This document shows positions 16,000 to 24,771 of a stretch of DNA of 44,969 nt, piece after piece. Position 1 is the first letter of the stretch; every line of letters starts with the position of its first letter. Below the pieces are notes generated by a model. The model worked only from the letters and a program-made list of their open reading frames with translations, did not search any database and had not been told where the DNA came from. The DNA comes from a bacterium (GTDB lineage Bacteria; Planctomycetota; J058; JAJDCP01): assembly GCA_030428695.1 (NCBI GenBank), contig JAUIEM010000012.1:1-44969 (forward strand), given 5' to 3'. The position numbers were made by a program, and so were the translations under genes.

Positions 16000-18900
16000 A
16001 TGACTGACGATGTTCGCGAGACCGCGGAGCGCACCTGGGCCCGGGCGGTCGGAGGCGATGTGCACAGCGAGGAGCTGACCGCCCAGCGCAGCTACGCCCG
16101 TGAGGTCCCGGAGGGGGCGGCCTACGAGCCGGAGGGCGAAGAGCCGGTCGTCGCGATCGAGAAGATCGCCAGCGGGGGCATGGGCGACGTCTTCCGGGCG
16201 CGCCAGACGCACCTGCGCCGCGAGGTGGCGATGAAGAAGCTGCGGCCCGAGCGCCGCCTGCGCGCCTCGGCCAGCCGCGCCTTCCTCGCCGAGGCGATCA
16301 TCACCGGCCAGCTCGAGCATCCGAACATCGTGCCGGTCTACTCGCTCGGCTCCGATCCGTCCGGCGACCTGTTCCTCGCGATGAAGCTGGTCGGCGGGGT
16401 GAGCTGGTCGGAGAGGCTGCGCGAAGATCGGCCGTGGAAGGACGGATCCCGCCTGCTGCACCATCTCGAGGTCCTGCTCCAGGTCGGCAACGCGGTCGCG
16501 TTCGCCCACAGCAAGGCGATCGTCCACAACGACCTCAAGCCGTCCAACGTGATGCTCGGTGACTACGGCGAGGTGCTCGTGCTCGACTGGGGCCTCGCCG
16601 TCGACATCGCCGAGCCGCCCTCGGCGCTCGGCCTGCCCCATCGCTCCCGGCTGGTGCGGCCGTGCGGGACGCCTGCCTACCTGCCGCCCGAGCTCGCCTC
16701 CGGGGACGGGCCGAAGATCGGACCGTGGACCGACGTCTACCTGCTCGGCGGCATCCTCTGCGAGATCCTGACCGGGCGTCCGCCGCATCGGGGTCGGCAG
16801 CTGATGGACGCGATCCACTCCTGCCTGCGCGGGGTCGAGCTCGAGTTTCCCCCGCACGTGCCCGAAGAGCTCCAGCGCATCTGCCTGCGGGCCCTGGAGG
16901 CGAGCCCGGAGGCGCGCCACCCGAGCGTGCCCGCGCTGCAGGCGGAGCTGCGCGCCTACCTCCGCCACAGCGAGAGCTTCCGCGTCTCCGACCAGGCCTG
17001 GCGCAGGCTGCGCGACTGCCGCTCCACGTCGGCGGAGGAGGAGCAGCTCTACGAGACCTACGCCGAGGTCATCGCGAGCTTCAAGCACGCCTCGGAGCTG
17101 TGGGAAGGGAACCAGCGCGCGCGGGAGGGCGTCTGGCGCGCCCGCACCGCCTTCGCCGAGGCCGGCCTGGCCCGCGGCGACCTCGGCCTGGCCGCCAGCC
17201 AGCTGCGCCGCCTCGAGGCCGACGACGCTCCGGACGAGGAGGGTGCCGTGCAGCTCCGGACGCTGCTTGCCCAGGTCGAGCGGACGCGGGCCGAGCGGGC
17301 CCGCAGCCGCCGCCACAAGGTCTTCCTGCAGCGCGCCCTGCTCGCCGCCGGAGTGCTCCTGATCGTCGGCCTGGTCGGCTTCCTCGTCGTGGTCCGCGAC
17401 CGCAACGCGCGCATCGAGGAGGAGAAGCAGCGGGTCGCCGAGGCGAAGGAGTTCTCGGACCAGCGCGGAGACATCGCCCGGCACGCCCTGACCGCGGTGA
17501 CCGCCAAGGTCGTCTACTCGATGGCATCGAGCCTGCAGACCGAGCGCTCCCAGAAGATCGCGCGCGAGCTCTTGACGGTCGCGCTCGAGGGCTGGGAGAA
17601 GCTGCGCGACGCGAACCTCGCCGAGGATGAGGTCTCCTGGGGCTCCGCCTTCGCGCTCGCGATGGTCGGGCACATCGAGCTCCTGACCGGCGACACGGCC
17701 CGGGGCAAGCGGGACATGGAGCGGAGCATCGCGCTGACCCGCCCCTTCCTCGACGACCCCGAGCTCGGCGAGCCGGCGCGCCTCGACCTCGCCCGCTCCC
17801 TGGGCTACCTCGCCCGCGCCGAGCAGCTCGAGGGCAACACCGAGGAGGGGCTGATCGCCGCGCGGGAGGCGGTCGAGCTGATGCGGGTGCCGGTGGAGAC
17901 CGACTCCCTCGAGGTCTTCCGCCTGGAGAACCTCGCCGCGGGCCTCGTCCAGCTCGGCGGCCTGCTGCAGAACCAGCGCCGAGCCGACGAGGCGCTCGCC
18001 TGCTTCGAGGAGAGTCTCGCTCTGGAACGCGCGCTGGCTGAAGACGGCGGAGACCGCTTCGCCCACCTGCGGGTGCTGCACGACTTGCGGGTCGTCGGCA
18101 ACGCCCACTTCGGGGCCTTGCGGCTCAGCGTCGCCCGGACGCTGTTCGACGAACAGCTCGCGAAGGCACGCGCGATGCTGGCCGACCATCCGGACGATCC
18201 GGCGGTCGTCGAGCAGCTGGTCTGGGGGTTGTGCAACCAGGCGCGGCTGCACTTCGCCCGGGAGGAGTTGGCGGAAGCCGAGGCGCTGCTCGACGAGGCC
18301 CTGGAGCATACCCGCTGGTTCGAGGTCGTCATCAGCCGTGAGGACAAGTCCTTCCGGCACGTCCACGCGCTGGCCTACAGCCTGCTCGCCGAGCTGCGAT
18401 CGGAGCAGCAGCGCAGCGCCGATGCGATCCCCGCCTACCGCGAGGCGATCGAGCGCTACCGGGTGCTGGTCGATTCCGACCCGCACAACATGATGTTCCG
18501 GGATGAGCTGGTGCGGGTCCTGCAGAACTTCCAGCACCAGCTGCTCGTCACCGGCCGCGAGGAGGAGGCGGAGCAGAACCTGCGCGAGCTGATCCGCCTG
18601 CAGCGCGCCGAGGTCGAGGCCGACAGCCTCGACCTGCGGGCGCGGGTGGCGCTCGGCGTGTGCCTGCTCGACCGGTCGGATCTCGCCACCCGGCAAGGCC
18701 AGGCCGTCGAGGCCTTCGCGGCCGCGGAGGAGGGGCTCGCCTGCTTCGACTTCGTCCGCGCGCGCGCCGCCGAGCACCCCGACCTGCTCGCGAACGTCGC
18801 CGGGGCACTGCGCCGGATGGCGGAAGCGGAGCGCCTGCGCGGCGCGCCGCCAGGCCGGGTGCTCGCCCTGGCGGAGGAGGCGCTGGCCGCGGCCCGGAAG

Positions 18901-20358
18901 GCGAGCGCGGGGGAGTTCCACCGGACGACCCACCACGCGCTGCTCTTGTGCCTGCAGATGGTCGCCGAGGCGCAGGCGCGGAGCGGCCAGGCCGAAGCGG
19001 CCTTCGAGACCTTCGCGGAGTCCGCCGTGCTGTGCCGGGAGATCCTGGAGCGCGACCCGGACAACTTCGAGATCCTCGGCAACCTCTCCTTTGCCCTGCA
19101 GTCCGAGGGCCGCCTGCTCGCGCTACAGGGCGCCTACGACCTGGCCGACGCCCGCTTCCGCGAAGCCCAGGAGGTACAAGCGCAGCGCCACGCCCTGCCC
19201 CACACCGACCCGGTCGATCTGCTGCTCGAGGATGCGAGCCTGATCAAGCAGCTCGGCGTGCTCGGACTGCAGACCGGCGACTTCCCCGCGGCCCGGGCCT
19301 CCTTCGAGTGGCTCGCCAGCGTGTTGGTCGACCTGCAGGGAAAGGTCCCGGACCTGCGCTTCTACACCGAGATGCACGACTGCCTGTACAACCTCACCCT
19401 GGCCTGCCGCTTCAGCGGAGCCCCGGACGACGCGCTCGCCTACGCCGAGGAGAGCCTCGCGGTCGCCGAAGCGCTGCTCGAGGTGGGTGGAGCGCCGACG
19501 GCCCGCCTCTCCTCGTTGATTATCCTCGGCGACCACTACCTCTCCACGCGACGCATCGAGCAGGCGAGCGAGCTGTTCGAGGCGGCCGTCGAGCTTCAGG
19601 CGCCACTGTTGGCCGACGCGTCCGGCGACCCGGATTTTCTGCAGCAGGCCGCGGACGTCCTCGAGTCGAGCGCGCGCGCCCGCGGCATGCTCGGCGACTT
19701 CGCGGTCGCCGAGGCCCGCTTCCACGAGGCGATCGCGCTGACCGAGCAGGCGATCGCCCTCGATCCGACGAACCTCGGCATGCGGCGGCAGCGCGCCGAC
19801 CTCTACAAGGAGCTCGCGATGTCGCACGCCGTCGCCGGGCAGCCCGCATTGGCGATCGCCGCCTCGGAGCGCTGCCTCGCCGAGTACGAGACCCTGGTCG
19901 AGGCACATCCCCAGCTCGCGGCGAACCTCCGTCGCAACCAGGCCATCCACGCCCAGCTCGTCGTGCGCATGGCGCTGCCGGACGAGCTCCCTCGCTCGCC
20001 GGACGTCCTGCGCCAGCGCGTCCACGCCGAGCTCGACGGAGGGGACCCGCTCCTCGCGGTCGGCTACGTCGCGCAGCTCTTGAAGCTGGGCGCGGGCAAC
20101 GTCGAGGACCTGCGCATCGGCACCGAGGCCGCGGCCGTGGCCGCCGCCCGGGCGGAGGAGCCGCTGCGCGAGCAGTTGGAAGCGTTGACCGTCAGCTGGC
20201 TAGGCTCGCTGTACCTCAACATGCGCGACTACCACGCCGAGCTCGCGGGCCATCCCCTCGCCCAGGAGGCGGTCGAGAAGGAGTGGCGCGCCCTGCTCGA
20301 GGCGCCCGCGGTCGCGCCTCTGCGCGAGCGGCCGGACTTCCCTCCGCTGCTCGATTGA
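16000..20358 (+). CDS. Giant Ser/Thr protein kinase with membrane segment and TPR-like repeats
   Basis: 1452 residues. The kinase domain spans about residues 52-320: glycine loop IASGGMGDVF, catalytic lysine K79 in VAMKK, catalytic loop VHNDLKPSN with D178, metal site DWG (D196) and CGTPAYLPPEL. The canonical HRD is HND, so this is a non-RD kinase, and DFG reads DWG; both occur in bacterial Pkn-type kinases. A hydrophobic helix (ALLAAGVLLIVGLVGFLVVV, about residues 447-466) is followed by roughly 950 residues of helical TPR-like repeats. This layout, cytoplasmic kinase joined through one membrane pass to a large repeat domain, is common in Planctomycetota. Substrate unknown. Confidence 0.95.
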   Translation: MTDDVRETAERTWARAVGGDVHSEELTAQRSYAREVPEGAAYEPEGEEPVVAIEKIASGGMGDVFRARQTHLRREVAMKKLRPERRLRASASRAFLAEAIITGQLEHPNIVPVYSLGSDPSGDLFLAMKLVGGVSWSERLREDRPWKDGSRLLHHLEVLLQVGNAVAFAHSKAIVHNDLKPSNVMLGDYGEVLVLDWGLAVDIAEPPSALGLPHRSRLVRPCGTPAYLPPELASGDGPKIGPWTDVYLLGGILCEILTGRPPHRGRQLMDAIHSCLRGVELEFPPHVPEELQRICLRALEASPEARHPSVPALQAELRAYLRHSESFRVSDQAWRRLRDCRSTSAEEEQLYETYAEVIASFKHASELWEGNQRAREGVWRARTAFAEAGLARGDLGLAASQLRRLEADDAPDEEGAVQLRTLLAQVERTRAERARSRRHKVFLQRALLAAGVLLIVGLVGFLVVVRDRNARIEEEKQRVAEAKEFSDQRGDIARHALTAVTAKVVYSMASSLQTERSQKIARELLTVALEGWEKLRDANLAEDEVSWGSAFALAMVGHIELLTGDTARGKRDMERSIALTRPFLDDPELGEPARLDLARSLGYLARAEQLEGNTEEGLIAAREAVELMRVPVETDSLEVFRLENLAAGLVQLGGLLQNQRRADEALACFEESLALERALAEDGGDRFAHLRVLHDLRVVGNAHFGALRLSVARTLFDEQLAKARAMLADHPDDPAVVEQLVWGLCNQARLHFAREELAEAEALLDEALEHTRWFEVVISREDKSFRHVHALAYSLLAELRSEQQRSADAIPAYREAIERYRVLVDSDPHNMMFRDELVRVLQNFQHQLLVTGREEEAEQNLRELIRLQRAEVEADSLDLRARVALGVCLLDRSDLATRQGQAVEAFAAAEEGLACFDFVRARAAEHPDLLANVAGALRRMAEAERLRGAPPGRVLALAEEALAAARKASAGEFHRTTHHALLLCLQMVAEAQARSGQAEAAFETFAESAVLCREILERDPDNFEILGNLSFALQSEGRLLALQGAYDLADARFREAQEVQAQRHALPHTDPVDLLLEDASLIKQLGVLGLQTGDFPAARASFEWLASVLVDLQGKVPDLRFYTEMHDCLYNLTLACRFSGAPDDALAYAEESLAVAEALLEVGGAPTARLSSLIILGDHYLSTRRIEQASELFEAAVELQAPLLADASGDPDFLQQAADVLESSARARGMLGDFAVAEARFHEAIALTEQAIALDPTNLGMRRQRADLYKELAMSHAVAGQPALAIAASERCLAEYETLVEAHPQLAANLRRNQAIHAQLVVRMALPDELPRSPDVLRQRVHAELDGGDPLLAVGYVAQLLKLGAGNVEDLRIGTEAAAVAAARAEEPLREQLEALTVSWLGSLYLNMRDYHAELAGHPLAQEAVEKEWRALLEAPAVAPLRERPDFPPLLD

Positions 20359-20382
20359 TCGAGATCTGCGGGCAGCTACAAT
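20355..20382 (+). promoter_or_regulatory. Promoter of the Rieske gene, predicted leaderless
   Basis: TTGATC at 20355-20360, 16-base spacer, TACAAT at 20377-20382. Only seven bases separate the -10 from the ATG at 20390, so transcription would start at or next to the start codon. Confidence 0.6.
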
Positions 20383-20389
20383 ACGGGCC

Positions 20390-21451
20390 ATGGAGAAGCG
20401 CCTGAACCCCCCGGCCGCCCACCAGTCCTCGGTCTCGCGCCTGAGCCGGGCCTGGTACGTCGTGTGCCGCAGCAAGAAGCTGCGCAAGAAGCCCAGGGCC
20501 GTCACCCTGCTCGGCCTGCCGCTGGTCTTGTTCCGCGACGCCGAGGGAGCGCCCCGGGCGCTGCTCGACCGCTGCGCGCACCGCAACGTGCCCCTGTCCG
20601 AGGGCCAGGTGCTGGCGGACGGCTGCCTGCAATGCCCCTACCACGGCTGGCGCTTCGCCGGCGACGGCCGCTGCACCGAGGTGCCCGGGCTGTGCGACGA
20701 GGCCTCCTCCGAGCGGCGCGCCGTGCCGAGCTACCCGGCCCGCGACCACGACGGCTACATCTGGATCCATCCGGAGGCCGAGGAGCCGTCCGTCGAGCCC
20801 TTCGTCTTCCCCCTGCGCGGCGAGCGCGGCTACAGCATCGTCCGCCGCGAGCTCACGGTCGAGGCGAGCCTGCACGCCTTCGCCGAGAACGCCCTCGACG
20901 TGCCGCACACCGCCTTCCTGCACAAGGGGCTGTTCCGCGGCGCCAGCGAGCCCAACCTGATCGAGGTCGACGTCACCCGCGGGCCGGACCGGGTCGAGGC
21001 GGAATACATCGGCGAGCCGCGGCCGGAGGGGCTGGCGGCGCGGATCCTCTCGCCGTCGGGTGGGGTCGTCACCCACTTCGACCGCTTCATCCTGCCCTGC
21101 GTGATCCAGGTCGAATACCGCATCGGCGAGGAGAACCACATCCTCGTGTCGGCCTTCTGCACCCCGGAGGAAGATCACCGCACGCGCATCTTCGCCGAGG
21201 TCGCCTTCCGGGTGCGGCTGCCGCACTGGCTGCTCAAGCCCTTCATCCTGCCGATCGCCCTGCGCATCTTCAAACAGGACGCCGACATCCTCGCGCGCCA
21301 GTCCGCGAACATCCAACGCTTCGGCGGCGAGGCCTACACCTCGACCGAGCTCGACGTGCTCGGCCCGCAGATCCTGCGCCTGCTGCGCGGGGCCGAGCGC
21401 GGCCGCGAGGCGGGCGAGCCGTACCACAAGCGGCTGAAGATGCTGGTGTAG
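20390..21451 (+). CDS. Rieske non-heme iron oxygenase, alpha-subunit type
   Basis: 353 residues. The Rieske [2Fe-2S] ligands are C62/H64 (CAHRN) and C82/H85 (CPYHGW). The mononuclear iron site follows as AENALDVPHTAFLH, with N167, D170, H173 and H178 in the typical D-x-x-H-x4-H arrangement. The family hydroxylates or demethylates aromatic, terpenoid or chlorin substrates, using electrons from a separate reductase; none is nearby, so the substrate and partner are unknown. The likely promoter ends seven bases before the ATG, with no ribosome site, which points to leaderless translation. It converges with the alanine-racemase-like gene, and REP-like hairpins lie in between. Confidence 0.92.
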   Translation: MEKRLNPPAAHQSSVSRLSRAWYVVCRSKKLRKKPRAVTLLGLPLVLFRDAEGAPRALLDRCAHRNVPLSEGQVLADGCLQCPYHGWRFAGDGRCTEVPGLCDEASSERRAVPSYPARDHDGYIWIHPEAEEPSVEPFVFPLRGERGYSIVRRELTVEASLHAFAENALDVPHTAFLHKGLFRGASEPNLIEVDVTRGPDRVEAEYIGEPRPEGLAARILSPSGGVVTHFDRFILPCVIQVEYRIGEENHILVSAFCTPEEDHRTRIFAEVAFRVRLPHWLLKPFILPIALRIFKQDADILARQSANIQRFGGEAYTSTELDVLGPQILRLLRGAERGREAGEPYHKRLKMLV

Positions 21452-21487
21452 GTCCAGACCCTGACCTTTGCACAGTTCTTCCTCGTC

Positions 21488-21570
21488 CGACGGGCGGGGG
21501 TAAACCCCGCCCCTACCCCCGGTAAGAACGCACACACCGAGGTAGGGGAGGGGTTCACCCCCTCCCGTCG
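21488..21570. repeat. REP/BIME-like pair of inverted hairpins
   Basis: Two 30-base arms (21488-21517 and 21541-21570) are inverted copies differing at three positions. Each arm is itself a hairpin: GGGCGGGG with CCCCGCCC in the first, GGGAGGGG with CCCCTCCC in the second. Two of the differences swap a C-G pair for an A-T pair, so hairpin pairing is kept. It lies between convergent genes, the usual place for such elements. A third, shorter copy is at 23211-23236. Confidence 0.8.
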
Positions 21571-21632
21571 TTGGCCGGGAACCGACGTCCCCTCCGGGAT
21601 CGAACTTTGCGGAGGTCAGTATCTGACCAGCC

Positions 21633-22898
21633 CTAGAAGAAGCGCTTCCCGAAGCCCCGGTAGGTCTCGACCTCGTCGACGACCTCCGCTCCCCGCTTGA
21701 GCAGGTAGCGCGGGAAGTGCTCCGCGATCTCGCCGGCCTTGGCGGGGCGGAAGAAGACCGGCGCCCCGAGCGGGAGCTCCAGCCCGCGCGGCAGCTGCAG
21801 CGGGGTCTGCACCTCGCCGAAGCCCTCGTCCGGCACCGGTCGCAGACCTTCGGGCCGGAAGCAGCGCGGGGCGCGGTCGGGGCCGCAGGCGCCGCTCGCG
21901 TTGAAGCCGCCGCTCTGGCAGGTCGCGATGCCGGCCTGGGGCTGGCGGGTGACCGGCAGGGCGAAGCAGAAGGCGGGCCGGTTCTCGTTGCCGGTGTAGT
22001 AGTCGAACAGGTGCGACTGCAGGAAGCCCGAGCCGGCGGTCACCTCGGTCAGCCAGGGCTCCGCGGCGCTGCTCGTCAGGCTGCCGGTGCCGCCGCCGTT
22101 GAACAGGAGCCCCGCGCAGCCCTCCTGCTCGAGGATCGCGGCCAGCGCCTGGCGGCGCCGGGCGACGTCCTTCCGCGACAGCGCCTTCATGCCCCGCACG
22201 CCGAGGTTGAGCAGCGGGGTGAAGGGGCTGCGCTCACCGATGCCGGCGATCTGCGCCTCGTAGGCCATCACCCCGGCGAGGCGGAGCTGCGGGCACTCCC
22301 GCACCCGGCGCAAGACCTCCCGGAAGGCGTCGAGGTCGCGGATCGAGGAGCGCTGCACCCCGAGGTGCGGGCCGCGGCGGCCGAAGGGCCGGTAGGAGAC
22401 GTCGACGTCGATCGCGACCGGCAGGCGCGGCGCCTCGGAGGAAGCTCCCGCGAGCGCCTTCCACAGCCCCGCGAGATGCTCGACGTGGGCAGGCAGGTCG
22501 AGCATCGCGACGACCTTCGCCCCGGACCTGACCAGCTCGAACAGCACCCGCAGCTCGTGCTTCTGCACGCAGGGGTAGGCGATCAGGAGGTCGTCGAAGC
22601 CCTGCGCGAAGAGGAAGGCCGCCTCCTCCGCCGCGAAACACATCAGCCCCCGGCAGGCCTCGCCGTGGTCGAGGATGCGGCGCAGCAGCCCGGGCACCCG
22701 CACCGACTTCGAGGCGACGCGCAGGGTCTTGCCGGCGGCCCCCGCGATGCCCGCCAGGCGCGCGGTGTTCGCCTCGAGCACGTCGAGGTCGACCAGCATC
22801 AGCGGGAGCGGCCGGTCGGCGACCAGCGCGCGCAGGGCCGGATAGCTCCAGGGGTCGGTGTGCGGAGGAGCCGCCCGGGTGGCGCTGTCGTGGGGCAT
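21633..22898 (-). CDS. Alanine racemase / D-threonine aldolase-type PLP enzyme
   Basis: 421 residues. The N-terminal PLP barrel begins LMLVDLDVLEANTARLA, with the probable PLP lysine in VASKSVRVPGLL. Later blocks such as LRLAGVMAYEAQIAGIG, LLFNGGGTGSL and VTAGSGFLQSHLFDYYTG, and a C-terminal beta domain, match proteins annotated as amino acid deaminase/aldolase. The substrate is unknown; a D-amino acid or beta-hydroxy amino acid is typical of the fold. The ATG at 22898 was chosen over a longer frame because a promoter lies at 22924-22952 and the extra residues would be Arg/Pro-rich. Confidence 0.85.
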   Translation of the reverse strand: MPHDSATRAAPPHTDPWSYPALRALVADRPLPLMLVDLDVLEANTARLAGIAGAAGKTLRVASKSVRVPGLLRRILDHGEACRGLMCFAAEEAAFLFAQGFDDLLIAYPCVQKHELRVLFELVRSGAKVVAMLDLPAHVEHLAGLWKALAGASSEAPRLPVAIDVDVSYRPFGRRGPHLGVQRSSIRDLDAFREVLRRVRECPQLRLAGVMAYEAQIAGIGERSPFTPLLNLGVRGMKALSRKDVARRRQALAAILEQEGCAGLLFNGGGTGSLTSSAAEPWLTEVTAGSGFLQSHLFDYYTGNENRPAFCFALPVTRQPQAGIATCQSGGFNASGACGPDRAPRCFRPEGLRPVPDEGFGEVQTPLQLPRGLELPLGAPVFFRPAKAGEIAEHFPRYLLKRGAEVVDEVETYRGFGKRFF

Positions 22899-22923
22899 GA
22901 TCGGGATCTCGGGCAAAGCGCGC

Positions 22924-22952
22924 AGTGTAGGACGGCGGGGGCCGGGGCGCAA
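22924..22952 (-). promoter_or_regulatory. Promoter of the PLP-barrel gene
   Basis: On the minus strand TTGCGC (22952-22947), 17 bases and TACACT (22929-22924), 26 bases before the ATG at 22898. Confidence 0.55.
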
Positions 22953-23040
22953 GGGCTGGAGGGGCCCGGTCAGAGGCCCAACGGTCACCCCGGCTGATTC
23001 ATGGGGATTTCGTCGCGAGGGCCCGGAGGCCGCTTGAGAT

Positions 23041-23130
23041 CGGGCGCTTCGAGTCTTCGAAGCAGCGGAGCCGTTTTAATGGCTGGCACACCGTCCACAG
23101 GTGAGCAGCGCAGAAGGCTCGAAGCGCCCG
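23041..23130. repeat. Long inverted-repeat element between genes
   Basis: CGGGCGCTTCGAG (23041-23053) and its exact reverse complement (23118-23130) flank 64 bases. The interior has a smaller hairpin (AGCC ... GGCT around 23070-23085) and a CTTC/GAAG continuation of the outer stem. It may be a MITE remnant or a structured transcript; no coding frame overlaps it convincingly. Confidence 0.55.
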
Positions 23131-23210
23131 AGATCTGCGGCATCCGGGGTCCGCGGCAGGAATCCCGGTGAATCAGACGGGGCCACGCGAGGGAGGTCGT
23201 TCCCGAAGCA

Positions 23211-23236
23211 CGACGGGAGGGGTGAACCCTCCCTGG
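23211..23236. repeat. Third REP-like hairpin copy
   Basis: CGACGGGAGGGGTGAACCCT continues to CCCTGG; stem GGGAGGG/CCCTCCC with loop GTGAA. It has the same CGACGGG lead and G-T-R-A-A loop as the arms at 21488-21570, shortened by one pair. It lies 17 bases after the stop of the secreted-protein gene, so it may also stop transcription. Confidence 0.65.
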
Positions 23237-23252
23237 CAGCGCCTCCATCAGC

Positions 23253-23918
23253 TCAACGATCGTAGGGATTGAAGATGGCCTCGTGGATCAGCCTGCGCGC
23301 TTCCCGCATCTTCCGCATCCGGCGCTTCATCCGCGCCCGCATGCGCTGGAACATCGTCGGCTCCTGCGAGAGCTCTTCCGGCCGGCGCTCGTCCTGCGGC
23401 CGCGGCGGTGCATCCGACAACGATGTGCGCGAGGACAGGGAGTCGCGCAAGGCGGTCAGGCTCGCGATCATCTGCGTGCACTGTTGGTGCAGCCGGGGCT
23501 TGTCACGCAGCGCATCGAGGTTCGTCGTCAGCGTGGCGATGTCCTCGTCGAGGCCGGCGATCAGCTCGTCCCGGCCTTCGGCGAGCTCCCAGCCGGTGCC
23601 CGCGGTGCACATCGCCGCCATGAAGTCCTCGAAGCTGACGCCCGCGCTCCGCCAGACCGGATCGTCGCGCAGGTTCTCGAAGACGACGTTCGGGTCCTGG
23701 ACGTGCCCGCTCCCGGTCTTGTCGAAGGTGAAGTCCGGCAGCTGCAGCCCGCCGTTGAAGGCCGCGTCGAGGATGGCCTGGTAGGCCGGGTCCCAGGGCT
23801 GCGTGGCGAAGTGCTGCTCGACGGCGAAGAAGTCGACGTCCCGCTGGAACAGCTCAGACCCCGGAATCTGGGCCGCGAGCGGCGAGAGCAGGAGGACGGG
23901 AAGAAGGAGGCGTAGCAT
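23253..23918 (-). CDS. Secreted protein of unknown function
   Basis: 221 residues. An N-terminal signal peptide (MLRLLLPVLLLSPLAAQ, probable cleavage near residue 16) suggests export. The mature part is acidic and helical in the middle (DELIAGLDEDIATLTTNLDALRDK), and the C-terminal third is strongly basic (FQRMRARMKRRMRKMREARRL). No known domain was recognised. The ATG at 23918 has GAGAGGAA upstream. It follows recO by 64 bases in the same direction and could be the last gene of that unit. Confidence 0.75.
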   Translation of the reverse strand: MLRLLLPVLLLSPLAAQIPGSELFQRDVDFFAVEQHFATQPWDPAYQAILDAAFNGGLQLPDFTFDKTGSGHVQDPNVVFENLRDDPVWRSAGVSFEDFMAAMCTAGTGWELAEGRDELIAGLDEDIATLTTNLDALRDKPRLHQQCTQMIASLTALRDSLSSRTSLSDAPPRPQDERRPEELSQEPTMFQRMRARMKRRMRKMREARRLIHEAIFNPYDR

Positions 23919-23982
23919 CGGTTCCTCTCGAGGTAGGGGCGTGCGGACGCCCGGGTTTCGGTGTGTACCGGAGATGATACCG

Positions 23983-24747
23983 TCAGCGCTTCGCGAACAT
24001 CCCCCAGTGTTTGCGCACCCGCAGGTCGCGGTCGAGGAAGTCCTCGACCTGGGCGTCGAGCACCCGCCGCAGCTCGCCCCGGGCGCGGGCCGTCAGGCGC
24101 AGGGTCTCCTGGCGCTCGGTGATCGGGCCCTCGGTCCCGAGCAGGGCGCGCACCGTCGCCCGGGTGCCCGCGCAGACCGCGACGGGCCGGCCCGCGATCC
24201 GGCAGCGGGGACAGACCACGCCGCCGGAGAGGGTGTCGAAGGTCGCGTCGCGCTGGGTGTCGACCGGCGCCGCGCAGGCGACGCAGGTCTCGAGGTTGGG
24301 GAAGATGCCGAGCTCCTGCAGGGCGCGCAGCTCGAACACCAGCACCTCCTCCTCGAGGTCGGCGCGGGTCGGGATCAGCCGGGCGAGGGTGGTGAGGCCG
24401 AGCTCGAACAGGGGATCGCAGGCCTGCTCGTCCGGCAGCAGCTCGGCGAGGAAGTCGAGCACGTAGCAGCCGGCGGCCAGGCTGGGCAACCGCCGCCGCA
24501 GGTAGAAGAAGCCGTCGAGCACGTCGGCTTCCTTCATCGTGACCAGGCCTTCGCCCTTGCTGCGCCGCCCGAGGTCGACGTCGAGCAGGGTCAGCGGCTC
24601 GATGGCGCCGGCGAAGCGCTTGACGCTGTTCTTCGCGCCCCGGGCGATGCAGCGCAGCTTCCCCCGGCCCCGCGCGAGCAGCACCACGATCTGGCTCGAG
24701 TCCCCGTAGTCGTGGGTGCGCAGGCACAGGGCGTCGACCCGGGCCAT
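23983..24747 (-). CDS. recO: DNA repair protein RecO
   Basis: 254 residues. RecO binds single-stranded DNA and helps load RecA in the RecFOR pathway. The N-terminal OB-fold begins MARVDALCLRTHDYGDSSQIVVLLARGRGKLRCIARGAKN, the classic RecO start. The C-terminal helical domain carries a four-cysteine zinc site (C155, C158, C179, C182), found in many RecO proteins. AGAAGGAG precedes the ATG. It lies 24 bases after the CBS/CorC-type gene and is probably transcribed with it. Confidence 0.95.
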   Translation of the reverse strand: MARVDALCLRTHDYGDSSQIVVLLARGRGKLRCIARGAKNSVKRFAGAIEPLTLLDVDLGRRSKGEGLVTMKEADVLDGFFYLRRRLPSLAAGCYVLDFLAELLPDEQACDPLFELGLTTLARLIPTRADLEEEVLVFELRALQELGIFPNLETCVACAAPVDTQRDATFDTLSGGVVCPRCRIAGRPVAVCAGTRATVRALLGTEGPITERQETLRLTARARGELRRVLDAQVEDFLDRDLRVRKHWGMFAKR

Positions 24748-24771
24748 CGGGCTCCTTCTCGCGAGGGTGGG

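Noticed and set aside
15904..18936. A 1010-codon open frame on the minus strand, antisense to the PLP enzyme and kinase genes
   Set aside because: Its product has no recognisable domain and is typical of frames opened by high third-position GC; the kinase on the other strand has clear motifs.
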